A model generated the notes under the pieces. The model saw nothing but the letters and a program-made list of their open reading frames with translations. It was not told the origin of the DNA and ran no database searches. Positions 1-6,698 of a DNA stretch of 8,250 nt are shown in pieces. The translations under genes were made by a program, and so were the position numbers. Each line of letters starts with the position of its first letter. The stretch's first letter is position 1. Source of the stretch: Candidatus Omnitrophota bacterium (GTDB lineage Bacteria; Omnitrophota; Gorgyraeia; JABMRN01; RBG-13-46-9); the NCBI GenBank assembly GCA_016782495.1, contig JADHYL010000021.1, forward strand, positions 1 through 8,250, read 5' to 3'.

Positions 1-19
1 ATCGAAGTAGGACTTCGAT
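1..19. repeat. Perfect short palindromic hairpin
   Basis: The bases ATCGAAGT-AGG-ACTTCGAT form a perfect 8-bp stem with a 3-nt loop right at the window edge. No T-run follows on the plus strand. On the minus strand it lies about 360 nt beyond the last gene of the operon. It could be a dispersed palindromic repeat unit or part of a transcription end beyond the window. It may be cut by the window boundary, so its full length is unknown. Confidence 0.55.
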
Positions 20-110
20 AGACGGCCTTGTGTTTGAACTCATTCGCCTGAGTAAAAGCATAGCCCTTCTAACTTTTAAAGAAGCGTAAAAAGAAAACAA
101 AAGGTAGAAA

Positions 111-340
111 GGTTCTCGTTAAAAAAGCACATAGCCACTCTGGTTCGAGGACAATATATGGCAAGCTTGCACTGCTTGCCGGAGCAACTCTCAAAAATTG
201 CGAATACAATCCTGCAATTCAGTGTTATAACCATTTTTGCATAATGAGCAATTTTTGGAGAGCGAGAAAATGGCAGGATTCCATTTTCGAGCGGCAAGCG
301 GAGGCAACAGTGCAAGCTTGCCTAGGATGAGCCGAGAACC
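111..340. repeat. Nested imperfect inverted-repeat element
   Basis: Several complementary arms face each other. GGTTCTCG at 111-118 pairs with CGAGAACC at 333-340. The 21-nt arm at 160-180 pairs with 303-322, differing only by one extra C, with 15 consecutive paired bases built on the palindrome GCAAGCTTGC. The arm at 188-201 pairs with 248-262 with one bulge. A local hairpin joins 266-273 with 281-288 around a 7-nt loop, and AATCCTGC at 208-215 complements 273-280, giving an alternative fold. The nesting order is consistent over about 230 bp. It could be a dispersed palindromic element of MITE or REP type, or a structured transcript downstream of the operon. No transposase or flanking target-site duplication is seen. 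The stretch 1-377 holds no other supported feature. Confidence 0.6.
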
Positions 341-377
341 CCTGTGCCTGCCGGAGGGGCCGGGTAAACGAGACGGG

Positions 378-503
378 TTATTTTTTCTTTAGTTTTCGTT
401 CCACAACGCGGTGGATGAAGAGGAAGAGGAGGTAAAAGAGAAGGATCTCCGTTATTATAAAAGTCCATCCGAATTTCGTATCAGCGAGAATGGTGAAGTC
501 CAC
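378..503 (-). CDS. Small single-helix membrane protein, possible NSS transporter partner
   Basis: This is a 41-residue reading frame starting with GTG at 503 and ending with TAA at 378. Its start lies inside the end of the NSS transporter gene, with a 23-nt overlap in another frame. A strong AGGAG at 512-516 stands 8 nt before the GTG, one of the best ribosome-binding sites in the window. The peptide has a polar N-terminus (MDFTILADTKFGW), one hydrophobic helix at about residues 13-30 rich in Leu, Phe and Ile, and a basic tail ending ERKLKKK. This predicts one membrane pass with a cytoplasmic C-terminus. Known NSS transporters such as corynebacterial MetP need a co-encoded single-helix subunit (MetS), and the position here fits that role. 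However, I do not see the WGG motif I associate with MetS, so it may be a different microprotein. Partnership with the transporter is inferred from position only. Confidence 0.62.
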   Translation of the reverse strand: MDFTILADTKFGWTFIITEILLFYLLFLFIHRVVERKLKKK

Positions 504-2025
504 TGCTTGTTCTCCTGCGTTTATCCTTTTCGATAGTAAGCACCCTTATCGTCGTATACGCGAAACCGCCCCAGAATATAAGACTGATGAACACAATCAT
601 GAAAATTGTTGTAGGTGTAATACCTATAGGTGTAAATGCTATATCTTTGGCTGCTGGAATGATAGTCGGTATTATCCTGTTATCCTGGAGAATCCTGATG
701 AGCGAAAGCACAAAAAGCAATCCCACGAATATGGGCACAACGGCCCTTATCCAGAATTTAACCCAAGTGTGGCTAAGTTTAACCCTTGCATTTTTGTTCA
801 TTTCATCAAGCCCCCTGTTACCCATAAAATATCCCACCGCAATTATGGCCAGTATGCCGAATATTGGGATCGCAAGCTGTCCGATTATAATATCCATTTT
901 TGAAAGAAGCGCTAATTTTTGACTCAATCCTCCCTTTACAAACCCATTGAAAACAAAAGGTAACCCCATAAGCCATAGAATTATACCCGTAAACATGGCC
1001 GATTCTTTTCTTGTCCACCCGACTTCGTCTTTTAACCACGCTATGGCCGGTTCCTGAATACTTATTGCGCTTGAGATTGCCCCAAATGCCAGAAGAATAA
1101 AGAAGAGTCCCCCGAATAAATGCCCTCCCGGCATGACAGTAAAAACTTTCGGTAAGACAAAAAACGTAAGCCCTATAGACTCGGCGCTTCCGATCACGTC
1201 CCCGAAACCCAGCGCAAACGCAGCCGGAAAAATCGCAAATCCGGCCAGTATGCTTGCTGAGGTGTTTCCGAGAGTCACACTTATCGCGTTCATGGGTATA
1301 CCCCACTCGTCCTTAAGATAAGAGCCGTAAATAAGCATCGCGCCCATTCCGAGGCTTAACGTAAAAAACACCTGCCCCAAAGCAGCGATCCACGTTTCCA
1401 CGCTAAGTAACCCGCTCCATCTCGGCCTCATATAAAACTCAATTCCTTCGGCCGCGCCCGGAAGGGTTACGCTCCTTATCGCAACGATTATTAAAAGAAC
1501 GAATAAGGTGGGTATCATGATCTTGCAGGCTCTTTCAATGCCTTTTTGAACGCCCATGGCCAAGATGCCGCTTGTAATCGTTACGGCTATAAAGTGGACA
1601 ACGAATATCCACTTACTGCCGAGAAACGAAGCAAAATACGCCCCTGTGTCTTTTCCGAAATAAAGCCCTTCGAGCGAGGCGAAGACAAAAAACAGGACCC
1701 AGCTTGTTATGACTATATAATAGGAATATAAAAAGAACGGCCCGACTATGCCCCACGCGCCTATGTCGCGGCCGAAAGGAAATTTTATCGCGTCAAACGC
1801 TCCGAGCGGATCCCTTTTAGTGTGCCGGCCAAGAACCCATTCGCACATCATCGCGAAAAGGGCAACGCCAAAGAGAAGAATCATGTAAGGTATAAGGAAG
1901 GTCGCTCCGCCGTACTTACCGCAGAGATAAGGAAAGCGCCAGATGTTGCCGAGGCCGATAGCGGTCCCTATCATGGCCATTATCATGCCCCAGTGGGATT
2001 TCCAGGTTTCTCTTTTTCGGGTCAT
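481..2025 (-). CDS. Sodium-dependent transporter, NSS (SLC6/LeuT) family
   Basis: This is a 514-residue inner-membrane symporter expected to use the sodium gradient to import amino acids; the substrate cannot be read from sequence. TM1 carries the unwound GTAIGLGNIWRFPY segment, with A22 and N27 at the LeuT Na1 positions. TM6 has FTLSLGMGAM (221-230), TM7 has N254 followed by LAGFAIFP, and TM8 has GAISSAIS (315-322), where S318 and S319 match the Na2 ligands. By eye, Ser258 falls where LeuT has Glu290, the position filled by a chloride-site Ser in animal members; this alignment is tentative. I count 12 membrane segments, one more than the 11 of many bacterial relatives. The last one (about 470-495, TTIFMIVFISLIFWGG) is followed by a basic tail and resembles the MetS-type small subunit. 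The ATG lies 11 nt after truA with no clear Shine-Dalgarno sequence, suggesting coupled translation. The 3' end overlaps the 41-aa gene. Confidence 0.93.
   Translation of the reverse strand: MTRKRETWKSHWGMIMAMIGTAIGLGNIWRFPYLCGKYGGATFLIPYMILLFGVALFAMMCEWVLGRHTKRDPLGAFDAIKFPFGRDIGAWGIVGPFFLYSYYIVITSWVLFFVFASLEGLYFGKDTGAYFASFLGSKWIFVVHFIAVTITSGILAMGVQKGIERACKIMIPTLFVLLIIVAIRSVTLPGAAEGIEFYMRPRWSGLLSVETWIAALGQVFFTLSLGMGAMLIYGSYLKDEWGIPMNAISVTLGNTSASILAGFAIFPAAFALGFGDVIGSAESIGLTFFVLPKVFTVMPGGHLFGGLFFILLAFGAISSAISIQEPAIAWLKDEVGWTRKESAMFTGIILWLMGLPFVFNGFVKGGLSQKLALLSKMDIIIGQLAIPIFGILAIIAVGYFMGNRGLDEMNKNARVKLSHTWVKFWIRAVVPIFVGLLFVLSLIRILQDNRIIPTIIPAAKDIAFTPIGITPTTIFMIVFISLIFWGGFAYTTIRVLTIEKDKRRRTSSGLHHSR
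512..516 (-). promoter_or_regulatory. Ribosome-binding site for the 41-aa protein
   Basis: The minus strand reads AGGAG with 8 nt to the GTG at 503. It sits inside the end of the NSS coding region. Because most genes in this unit lack a clear Shine-Dalgarno sequence, this site is a main argument that the small frame is translated. Confidence 0.6.
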
Positions 2026-2036
2026 ATTCTGTTATT

Positions 2037-2777
2037 TTAATATATTATTTTCTCAAGCGCAAGTCCTTTTGCGGGCGCGGTGGGGCCGGCCTTTCGGCGG
2101 TCTTTTAAGGCGATGATTTTTTTCATGTTGCTTTCCGCGAGGTACCCTCTTCCGATTTCGATGAGGGTGCCGACAATATTTCGGACCATGTTATGGAGAA
2201 ATCCGTTGCCTTCGATGTCTATATGTATAAAATCGCCTGTTTTTTTGATGCTTAGCCTTTTTATCGTCCGGACAGTGCTTTTTATAGGTGAGCGGTCTGA
2301 TTTAGCCTGGAAGGATTTGAAATCATGCTTTCCCAAGAGAGTTTTCGCTTCTTTTTTCATCAAAGCCAGATCCAGCTTATAAGGGACCTTGAAATAAAAT
2401 CTCTCGGTAAACGGATCGTCAATCCTTGAATTTAGAATTGTGTATCTATAAAGCTTGGATTTGGCGTTAAATTGAGCGTGGAATTTTAAAGGGACTTTTT
2501 TAATGCTTACGATCCTTGTATCTTTCGGAAGGTGCACATTGAGAGCTGTTTGCAGTTTCGCGGTGGGGATTTTCTTATTTGTCTTGAAATTCGCTACTTG
2601 CGCCCTGGCGTGGACACCGGAATCTGTCCGGCCGGCGCCGATTAAATGACACTTTTCGCCCAATATTTTGCGTAAGGCTTTTTCAATTTCTCCCTGGATG
2701 GTCTTCGCGTTCTTCTGGATCTGCCAACCGGCGTAGCGCGTTCCGTCATAAGCTATGGTAACGCATATGTTAGGCAT
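2037..2777 (-). CDS. truA: tRNA pseudouridine(38-40) synthase TruA
   Basis: This 246-residue protein is a normal length for TruA, which isomerises uridines 38, 39 and 40 in the tRNA anticodon stem to pseudouridine in the cytoplasm. The N-terminal strand IAYDGTRYAGWQIQ (8-21) is typical. The catalytic motif GAGRTDSGVHA has Asp52 as the nucleophile. Tyr110 in KLYRYTI matches the conserved base-stacking tyrosine. The second half has the conserved GNGFLHNMVRNIVGTLIEIGRG segment (about 190-211), and RKAGPTAPAKGL lies near the end. The ATG overlaps the end of asd by 8 nt and lacks an obvious Shine-Dalgarno sequence, so its translation is probably coupled to asd. Nothing in the protein looks unusual. 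Its place between amino-acid biosynthesis genes and a transporter probably reflects co-transcription rather than a shared pathway. Confidence 0.97.
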   Translation of the reverse strand: MPNICVTIAYDGTRYAGWQIQKNAKTIQGEIEKALRKILGEKCHLIGAGRTDSGVHARAQVANFKTNKKIPTAKLQTALNVHLPKDTRIVSIKKVPLKFHAQFNAKSKLYRYTILNSRIDDPFTERFYFKVPYKLDLALMKKEAKTLLGKHDFKSFQAKSDRSPIKSTVRTIKRLSIKKTGDFIHIDIEGNGFLHNMVRNIVGTLIEIGRGYLAESNMKKIIALKDRRKAGPTAPAKGLALEKIIY

Positions 2778-3822
2778 GCTTGATAAGAAGTTCAGCGATC
2801 TGGATCGCGTTTAACGCTGCGCCTTTACGGAGGTTATCGCTTACGACCCAAAGATTGAGACCGTTCTGGATAGACTCGTCCTCTCTTATGCGGCCGACGA
2901 ATACTTCGTTTTTCCCTTCTCCGTCAAGAGGCATGGGATATTTCTGGTTGGCGGGGTCGTCAATGACGATAACGCCGGGCGCTTTTGAAAGAATCTTCCT
3001 CGCTTCTTCGGGCTTTAATTTTTTTTCGGTCTCTATGTTTATGCTTTCCGAATGCGCGAAAAATACCGGCACGCGTATGCAGGTTGCGGTGATTTTGATG
3101 GAGTCGTCCTCCATGATTTTCCTGGTCTCGTGGACCATCTTCATCTCTTCCTTGGTATAGGCGTTATCAAGAAACACGTCTATCTGCGGAATTAGATTAA
3201 AGGCTATCTGATGCGGAAATTCTTTTATGAGAAACTTATCCACGTTGTGATGGCCTGCTATCCAGTTGTCCATGTGCTTATTTATTTCGTCAACCTGCTT
3301 TTCCATCTCCAGGATCTTCTTTTGCCCTGCCCCGGAAACGGACTGATAGGTTGAAAAAACTATCCTTTTTATCTTCGCCGCCTGGTGCAGCGGCCATAAC
3401 GCCACAACAGCCTGTATGGTCGAGCAGTTAGGGTTGGCAATTATTCCTTTATGTTTTTCAATCGCGTGCGGATTCACCTCGGGAACAACCAAGGGAACAC
3501 TTTTATCCATCCTGAAAGCGCTGGAATTGTCAACGCATACCGCGCCTGCTTTAACCGCGCTCGGCAAGAACTCAAGGCTTCTTGAAGCGCCCGCGCTTGA
3601 AAGAACAATATCCACACCCTTAAAAGAGTTGTGCCCCAAAATCTCTACAGGATAGGATTCGTTTTTAAACTTAAGGCTCTTCCCTTTGGATTTCTCAGAA
3701 GCTAAAAGCTTGAGTTCCTTAATAGGGAAATTCCTTTCCTCTAAAATGGATAGAAACTCGGCTCCTACCGCTCCGGTCGCGCCCATTATTGCAACGTTGT
3801 ATTTGTCTTTTTTCTTTAGCAT
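2770..3822 (-). CDS. asd: Aspartate-semialdehyde dehydrogenase
   Basis: This 350-residue cytoplasmic enzyme reduces aspartyl phosphate to L-aspartate 4-semialdehyde with NADPH. It is the branch point to lysine/diaminopimelate, threonine and methionine. The Rossmann fingerprint GATGAVG is at 14-20. The catalytic Cys133 lies in NPNCSTIQ, Gln160 lies in TYQSVSGAG, and Arg250 and the acid/base His257 lie in RVPVFFAHSES. The central dimerisation region with HNVDKF and FPHQIAFNLIPQID is as expected, and VVSDNLRKGAALNA closes the C-terminal cofactor domain. Length and motifs match the bacterial family in full. The ATG at 3822 has a good GAGG Shine-Dalgarno (3829-3832, 6 nt spacing), so it can be translated independently. 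It follows leuB after 11 nt and overlaps truA by 8 nt. Its position next to leuCDB suggests co-expression of aspartate-family and branched-chain synthesis. Confidence 0.97.
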   Translation of the reverse strand: MLKKKDKYNVAIMGATGAVGAEFLSILEERNFPIKELKLLASEKSKGKSLKFKNESYPVEILGHNSFKGVDIVLSSAGASRSLEFLPSAVKAGAVCVDNSSAFRMDKSVPLVVPEVNPHAIEKHKGIIANPNCSTIQAVVALWPLHQAAKIKRIVFSTYQSVSGAGQKKILEMEKQVDEINKHMDNWIAGHHNVDKFLIKEFPHQIAFNLIPQIDVFLDNAYTKEEMKMVHETRKIMEDDSIKITATCIRVPVFFAHSESINIETEKKLKPEEARKILSKAPGVIVIDDPANQKYPMPLDGEGKNEVFVGRIREDESIQNGLNLWVVSDNLRKGAALNAIQIAELLIKHA

Positions 3823-3833
3823 AGTTTGCCTCG

Positions 3834-4895
3834 CTATAAATTCTTAACCACCAAGTCCCCCACTTCGCTTGTGGAGTAGCCCATTTTTCCGGCTGCGAGC
3901 GATTTAAGCTTCGTGGTTATTTTCATCACAGAACTTTCGACCATCTTGGCCGCTTTCTCTTCGCCGATTTCATCCAAGAGCATGCCAAGGGCGCAAATTG
4001 CGGCCAGAGGATTAATAACATTTTTTCCGGTGTATTTCGGCGCCGAGCCGCCTATCGGCTCGAACATGGAAACGCCTTCAGGGTTCAAATTTCCGCCGGC
4101 GGCTATTCCCATGCCGCCCTGTATCATCGCGCCCAGGTCAGTTATGATATCGCCGAACATGTTGTCGGTAACGATAACGTCAAACCATTCCGGATTTTTA
4201 ATCATCCACATGCAGGTGGCGTCAACATGCGCGTAATCGGTTTTTATGTCTTTGTATTCTTTTGCGACTTCGTGAAAAACCCTTTCCCATAAGTCCCAGG
4301 CATAAGTTAGAACATTCGTCTTACCACAAAGCGTAAGCTTCTTTTCTTTGTTCCTTTTTCTTGTATATTCGAACGCGTACCTAAGGCAACGCTCAACACC
4401 TTTTCGGGTATTCCGCGAAACCTGGATCGCGACTTCGTCTTTTGTGCCTTTTTTTACGAACTCGCCTTCGCCGACATAGAGGCCTTCATTATTTTCCCTG
4501 ACAACAACAAAATCTATGTCTTCCGGGCCTTTATCTTTAAGAGGTGTCCAGACGCCGGGATAAAGTTTAACCGGCCTTAAATTAATATACTGCTCGAGAC
4601 TGAATCTGAGTTTTAAAAGAAGTCCTTTTTCCAGGATCCCGGGCTTTACATCCGGGTGCCCCACCGCGCCGAGGTATATCGCGTCCATTTTTCTAAATTC
4701 GTCGAGCGCGGAATCAGGCAGCACTTCGCCTGTTTTCTTGTACCTTTCCCCGCCGAAATCGTACATTACCTTATCATATTTGAAATCGCATTTTTTCGAA
4801 ACCGCTTCGAGGACTTTCAGGCCCTCCCTCACAACTTCGGGGCCCGTTCCGTCTCCGGGTATTACGGCTAGTTTGTATTTTTTATCGCTTGACAT
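3834..4895 (-). CDS. leuB: 3-isopropylmalate dehydrogenase family (beta-decarboxylating)
   Basis: This 353-residue enzyme is expected to oxidise and decarboxylate 3-isopropylmalate to 2-oxoisocaproate (or methylmalate to 2-oxobutyrate). IPGDGTGPE (12-20) opens the family fold. Arg97, Arg107 and Arg133 match the substrate-binding arginines; Tyr140 and Lys192 (GKTNV) are the catalytic pair; Asp225, Asp249 and Asp253 (DNMFGDIITD) are the metal ligands. The EKGLLLKLRF helix before NLRP resembles actinobacterial LeuB. The cofactor loop is odd: it reads GGSAPKYTGK (282-291), where LeuB normally has HGSAPDIAGK. Lys287-Tyr288 is the pair used for NADP by E. coli isocitrate dehydrogenase, so the enzyme may prefer NADP. 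The gene overlaps leuD by 14 nt, and asd follows after 11 nt. Context makes LeuB the best call; an isocitrate- or tartrate-type substrate cannot be excluded. Confidence 0.88.
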   Translation of the reverse strand: MSSDKKYKLAVIPGDGTGPEVVREGLKVLEAVSKKCDFKYDKVMYDFGGERYKKTGEVLPDSALDEFRKMDAIYLGAVGHPDVKPGILEKGLLLKLRFSLEQYINLRPVKLYPGVWTPLKDKGPEDIDFVVVRENNEGLYVGEGEFVKKGTKDEVAIQVSRNTRKGVERCLRYAFEYTRKRNKEKKLTLCGKTNVLTYAWDLWERVFHEVAKEYKDIKTDYAHVDATCMWMIKNPEWFDVIVTDNMFGDIITDLGAMIQGGMGIAAGGNLNPEGVSMFEPIGGSAPKYTGKNVINPLAAICALGMLLDEIGEEKAAKMVESSVMKITTKLKSLAAGKMGYSTSEVGDLVVKNL

Positions 4896-5364
4896 AATTA
4901 ATCAGTCCGCCTTTCTTGATTATCTTCGCAAGGAACGGTGGATACGCTTCTGTTTTATATTCTTTTTTCTTTGAAATATTCCTTATTATGCCTTTTGCGC
5001 TATCGACTTCGAGCGCGTCATTTTGTTTTATGCTTTCAACAGCTTCTTTTGAATCGAATATCGGAAGTCCTATATTTATCGCGTTACGGGCAAATATCCG
5101 GGCAAAGCTTTCCGCTATGACGCATGAGATACCTAAACCCTTAATTGCTAACGGAGCGTGTTCTCTTGACGAACCGCACCCGAAATTCTTCCCGCCAACA
5201 ATCATATCCCCTTTTTTTACTTTTTTAGCAAAGTTTTTATCCGCGTGCTCCAGGCAGTGCTTCGCCAGCTCACGCGGCTCCTTTATATTAAGGTATTTCG
5301 CCGGAATGATATCGTCTGTATTTATGTCGTTCCCGAACTTATGCGCTCTTCCTTTGTATCTCAC
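4882..5364 (-). CDS. leuD: 3-isopropylmalate dehydratase small subunit
   Basis: This 160-residue protein is the swivel-domain subunit of isopropylmalate isomerase and works with LeuC to interconvert 2- and 3-isopropylmalate. The start MRYKGRAHKFGNDINTDDIIPAKYL and the loop GGKNFGCGSSREHAP (57-71) are characteristic, and FARIFARNAINIGLP (88-101) follows. The frame is open far upstream to 5538, but that part lies inside leuC and reads as nonsense. The correct start is GTG at 5364, in a GTGA overlap with the leuC stop. AGAGG precedes it at 5369-5373, only 4 nt away. The recognition loop reads YLNI. Archaeal homoaconitase small subunits carry YLRT with a substrate-binding Arg, so the lack of Arg favours isopropylmalate or citramalate over homocitrate. 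The protein is compact, as in the archaeal-type two-subunit enzymes. Confidence 0.95.
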   Translation of the reverse strand: MRYKGRAHKFGNDINTDDIIPAKYLNIKEPRELAKHCLEHADKNFAKKVKKGDMIVGGKNFGCGSSREHAPLAIKGLGISCVIAESFARIFARNAINIGLPIFDSKEAVESIKQNDALEVDSAKGIIRNISKKKEYKTEAYPPFLAKIIKKGGLINYVKR

Positions 5365-6641
5365 ACGACCTCTTTTGGATGCGTGATTCTTCCCTTTATC
5401 GCGCTGGCTGCCGCCACAGCCGGCGACGCGAGGTACACTTCGCTTTTGGGATGGCCCATACGGCCCACAAAGTTCCTGTTCGTTGTCGCCAGGCACCTTT
5501 CGCCTTCCGCGAGTATCCCGAGGTGCCCCCCAAGGCACGGCCCGCAGCTCGGCGTTGAAAAAACGCCTCCCGCTTCAATAAAAATCTTGGCGTAACCTTT
5601 TCTTAGCGCTTCTAAATAAACCGCCTGGGTGGCGGGTATGACTATCAGTCTTGTGCCATGCTTTACCTTGTTCCCTTTAATGATCTTTGCGGCTACTTCT
5701 AAATCGCTTATCCTACCGTTCGTGCACGAGCCGATAACCACCTGATCTATGTTTATATTTTTCAACTTGTTTACGGGCTTAGCGTTACTCGGAAGATGAG
5801 GAACGCTCACCTGAGGCTCAATCTTCGAAACATCGTATTCCTTTATGGCCGCGTAAGTCGCATCCTTATCGCTTTTATAGATCTTAAAGTTTTTTCTCTT
5901 CGGATTATTTTTCTTTATCGCCTGCTTTACGTATCTTATGGTCGTATGGTCGGGTTCAATTATACCGTTTTTCGCTCCGGCCTCTATGGCCATGTTGCAC
6001 ATGGCGAACCTGTCGTCCATCGGAAGCGCTTTTATTACCTCCCCGGAAAATTCCATCGCTTTGTAAAGTGCTCCGTCAACGCCTATATCGCCTATAGTGT
6101 GAAGTATGAGGTCTTTTCCGCCTACCCACTTCTTTAGCTTTCCGCGATAGACAAACTTGATCGTCTCGGGGACTTTAAACCAGCATTCGCCTTTTATAAA
6201 GGCCGCCGCCAGGTCCGTCGAACCGACGCCAGTGGAAAAACAGCCCAACGCACCATAAGTGCATGTGTGTGAATCGGCTCCTATGACGAGGTTTCCCGGA
6301 AGAACCAGGCCGAGCTCCGGTAAAAGCGCGTGCTCCACGCCCATCTTGCCGACTTCGTAATAATGCTCTATGCTATATTTTTCGGAGAATTTCTCTAAAA
6401 GTTTCGCGTTGTTAGCGCTTCGCATATCCTTGGCGGGCGTAAAATGGTCAGGGATTAGCGCTATCCGGCTCTTGTCAAAAACCTTTTTCGCCCCAGACTT
6501 ATTAAATTCCTCAATGGCGATGGGCGCCGTAATATCATTTCCCAGGCAAAAATCTATCTTCGCGTCAATAAAATCTCCCGGCTTTATTGACTTTTTCCCT
6601 GCGTGAGCGCGGAGTATCTTTTCCGTAATTGTATAACCCAT
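5361..6641 (-). CDS. leuC: 3-isopropylmalate dehydratase large subunit
   Basis: This 426-residue protein is the catalytic, [4Fe-4S]-binding subunit of isopropylmalate isomerase in the aconitase superfamily. The cluster ligands are visible: Cys306 in GSCTNGRISD, and Cys366 and Cys369 in SCGPC. Other family landmarks are IPDHFTPAKD (63-72), GADSHTCTYGALG (121-133), STGVGSTD (136-143) and RNFVGRMGHPKSEVYLASP (389-407). The length matches the shorter LeuC/HacA group found in archaea and many bacteria, rather than the roughly 465-residue enterobacterial LeuC. It is the first gene of the leu unit, 57 nt after the trehalose synthase gene, with promoter-like hexamers in that gap. No Shine-Dalgarno sequence is seen before the ATG. 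Homoaconitase activity is the main alternative, but the leuD loop and leuB neighbour argue against it. Confidence 0.96.
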   Translation of the reverse strand: MGYTITEKILRAHAGKKSIKPGDFIDAKIDFCLGNDITAPIAIEEFNKSGAKKVFDKSRIALIPDHFTPAKDMRSANNAKLLEKFSEKYSIEHYYEVGKMGVEHALLPELGLVLPGNLVIGADSHTCTYGALGCFSTGVGSTDLAAAFIKGECWFKVPETIKFVYRGKLKKWVGGKDLILHTIGDIGVDGALYKAMEFSGEVIKALPMDDRFAMCNMAIEAGAKNGIIEPDHTTIRYVKQAIKKNNPKRKNFKIYKSDKDATYAAIKEYDVSKIEPQVSVPHLPSNAKPVNKLKNINIDQVVIGSCTNGRISDLEVAAKIIKGNKVKHGTRLIVIPATQAVYLEALRKGYAKIFIEAGGVFSTPSCGPCLGGHLGILAEGERCLATTNRNFVGRMGHPKSEVYLASPAVAAASAIKGRITHPKEVV

Positions 6642-6651
6642 GATATTACTT

Positions 6652-6692
6652 ATTATAGCGTGTCATTGTACCACGTTGTATTAAAAAAGCAA
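6652..6692 (-). promoter_or_regulatory. Probable promoter for leuC operon
   Basis: In the 57-nt gap before leuC the minus strand carries TTGCTT (6687-6692), a 16-nt spacer and TACAAT (6665-6670), a plausible sigma-70 type pair that would give a short leader. A perfect TATAAT lies at 6652-6657, only 10 nt before the ATG. If that one is used, the mRNA would be leaderless or nearly so. The region is AT-rich and leaves no room for a leader-peptide attenuator or T-box. Confidence 0.45.
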
Positions 6693-6698
6693 CCATTT

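Noticed and set aside
138..158. tRNA or tmRNA T-arm-like GGTTCGAGG
   Set aside because: The flanking bases do not pair to form a T stem, and no acceptor stem or CCA end is found.
76..315. A 79-codon minus-strand open frame in the left intergenic region
   Set aside because: It lies across the inverted-repeat element, is rich in Cys and Phe, lacks a recognisable domain, and the repeat structure explains the sequence better.
338..377. Terminator after the 41-aa gene
   Set aside because: Only weak stems (CCCCT with AGGGG, or a 4-bp CCGG stem) are present on the minus strand, with no following T-run, so no terminator is called.
490..922. Plus-strand open frames of 111 and 137 codons opposite the NSS gene
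   Set aside because: They are antisense shadows of a well-supported transporter gene and show no family pattern.
5365..5538. Upstream extension of leuD to an ATG at 5538
   Set aside because: This part lies wholly within leuC in another frame and does not resemble LeuD. The GTG at 5364 gives the family's normal N-terminus.
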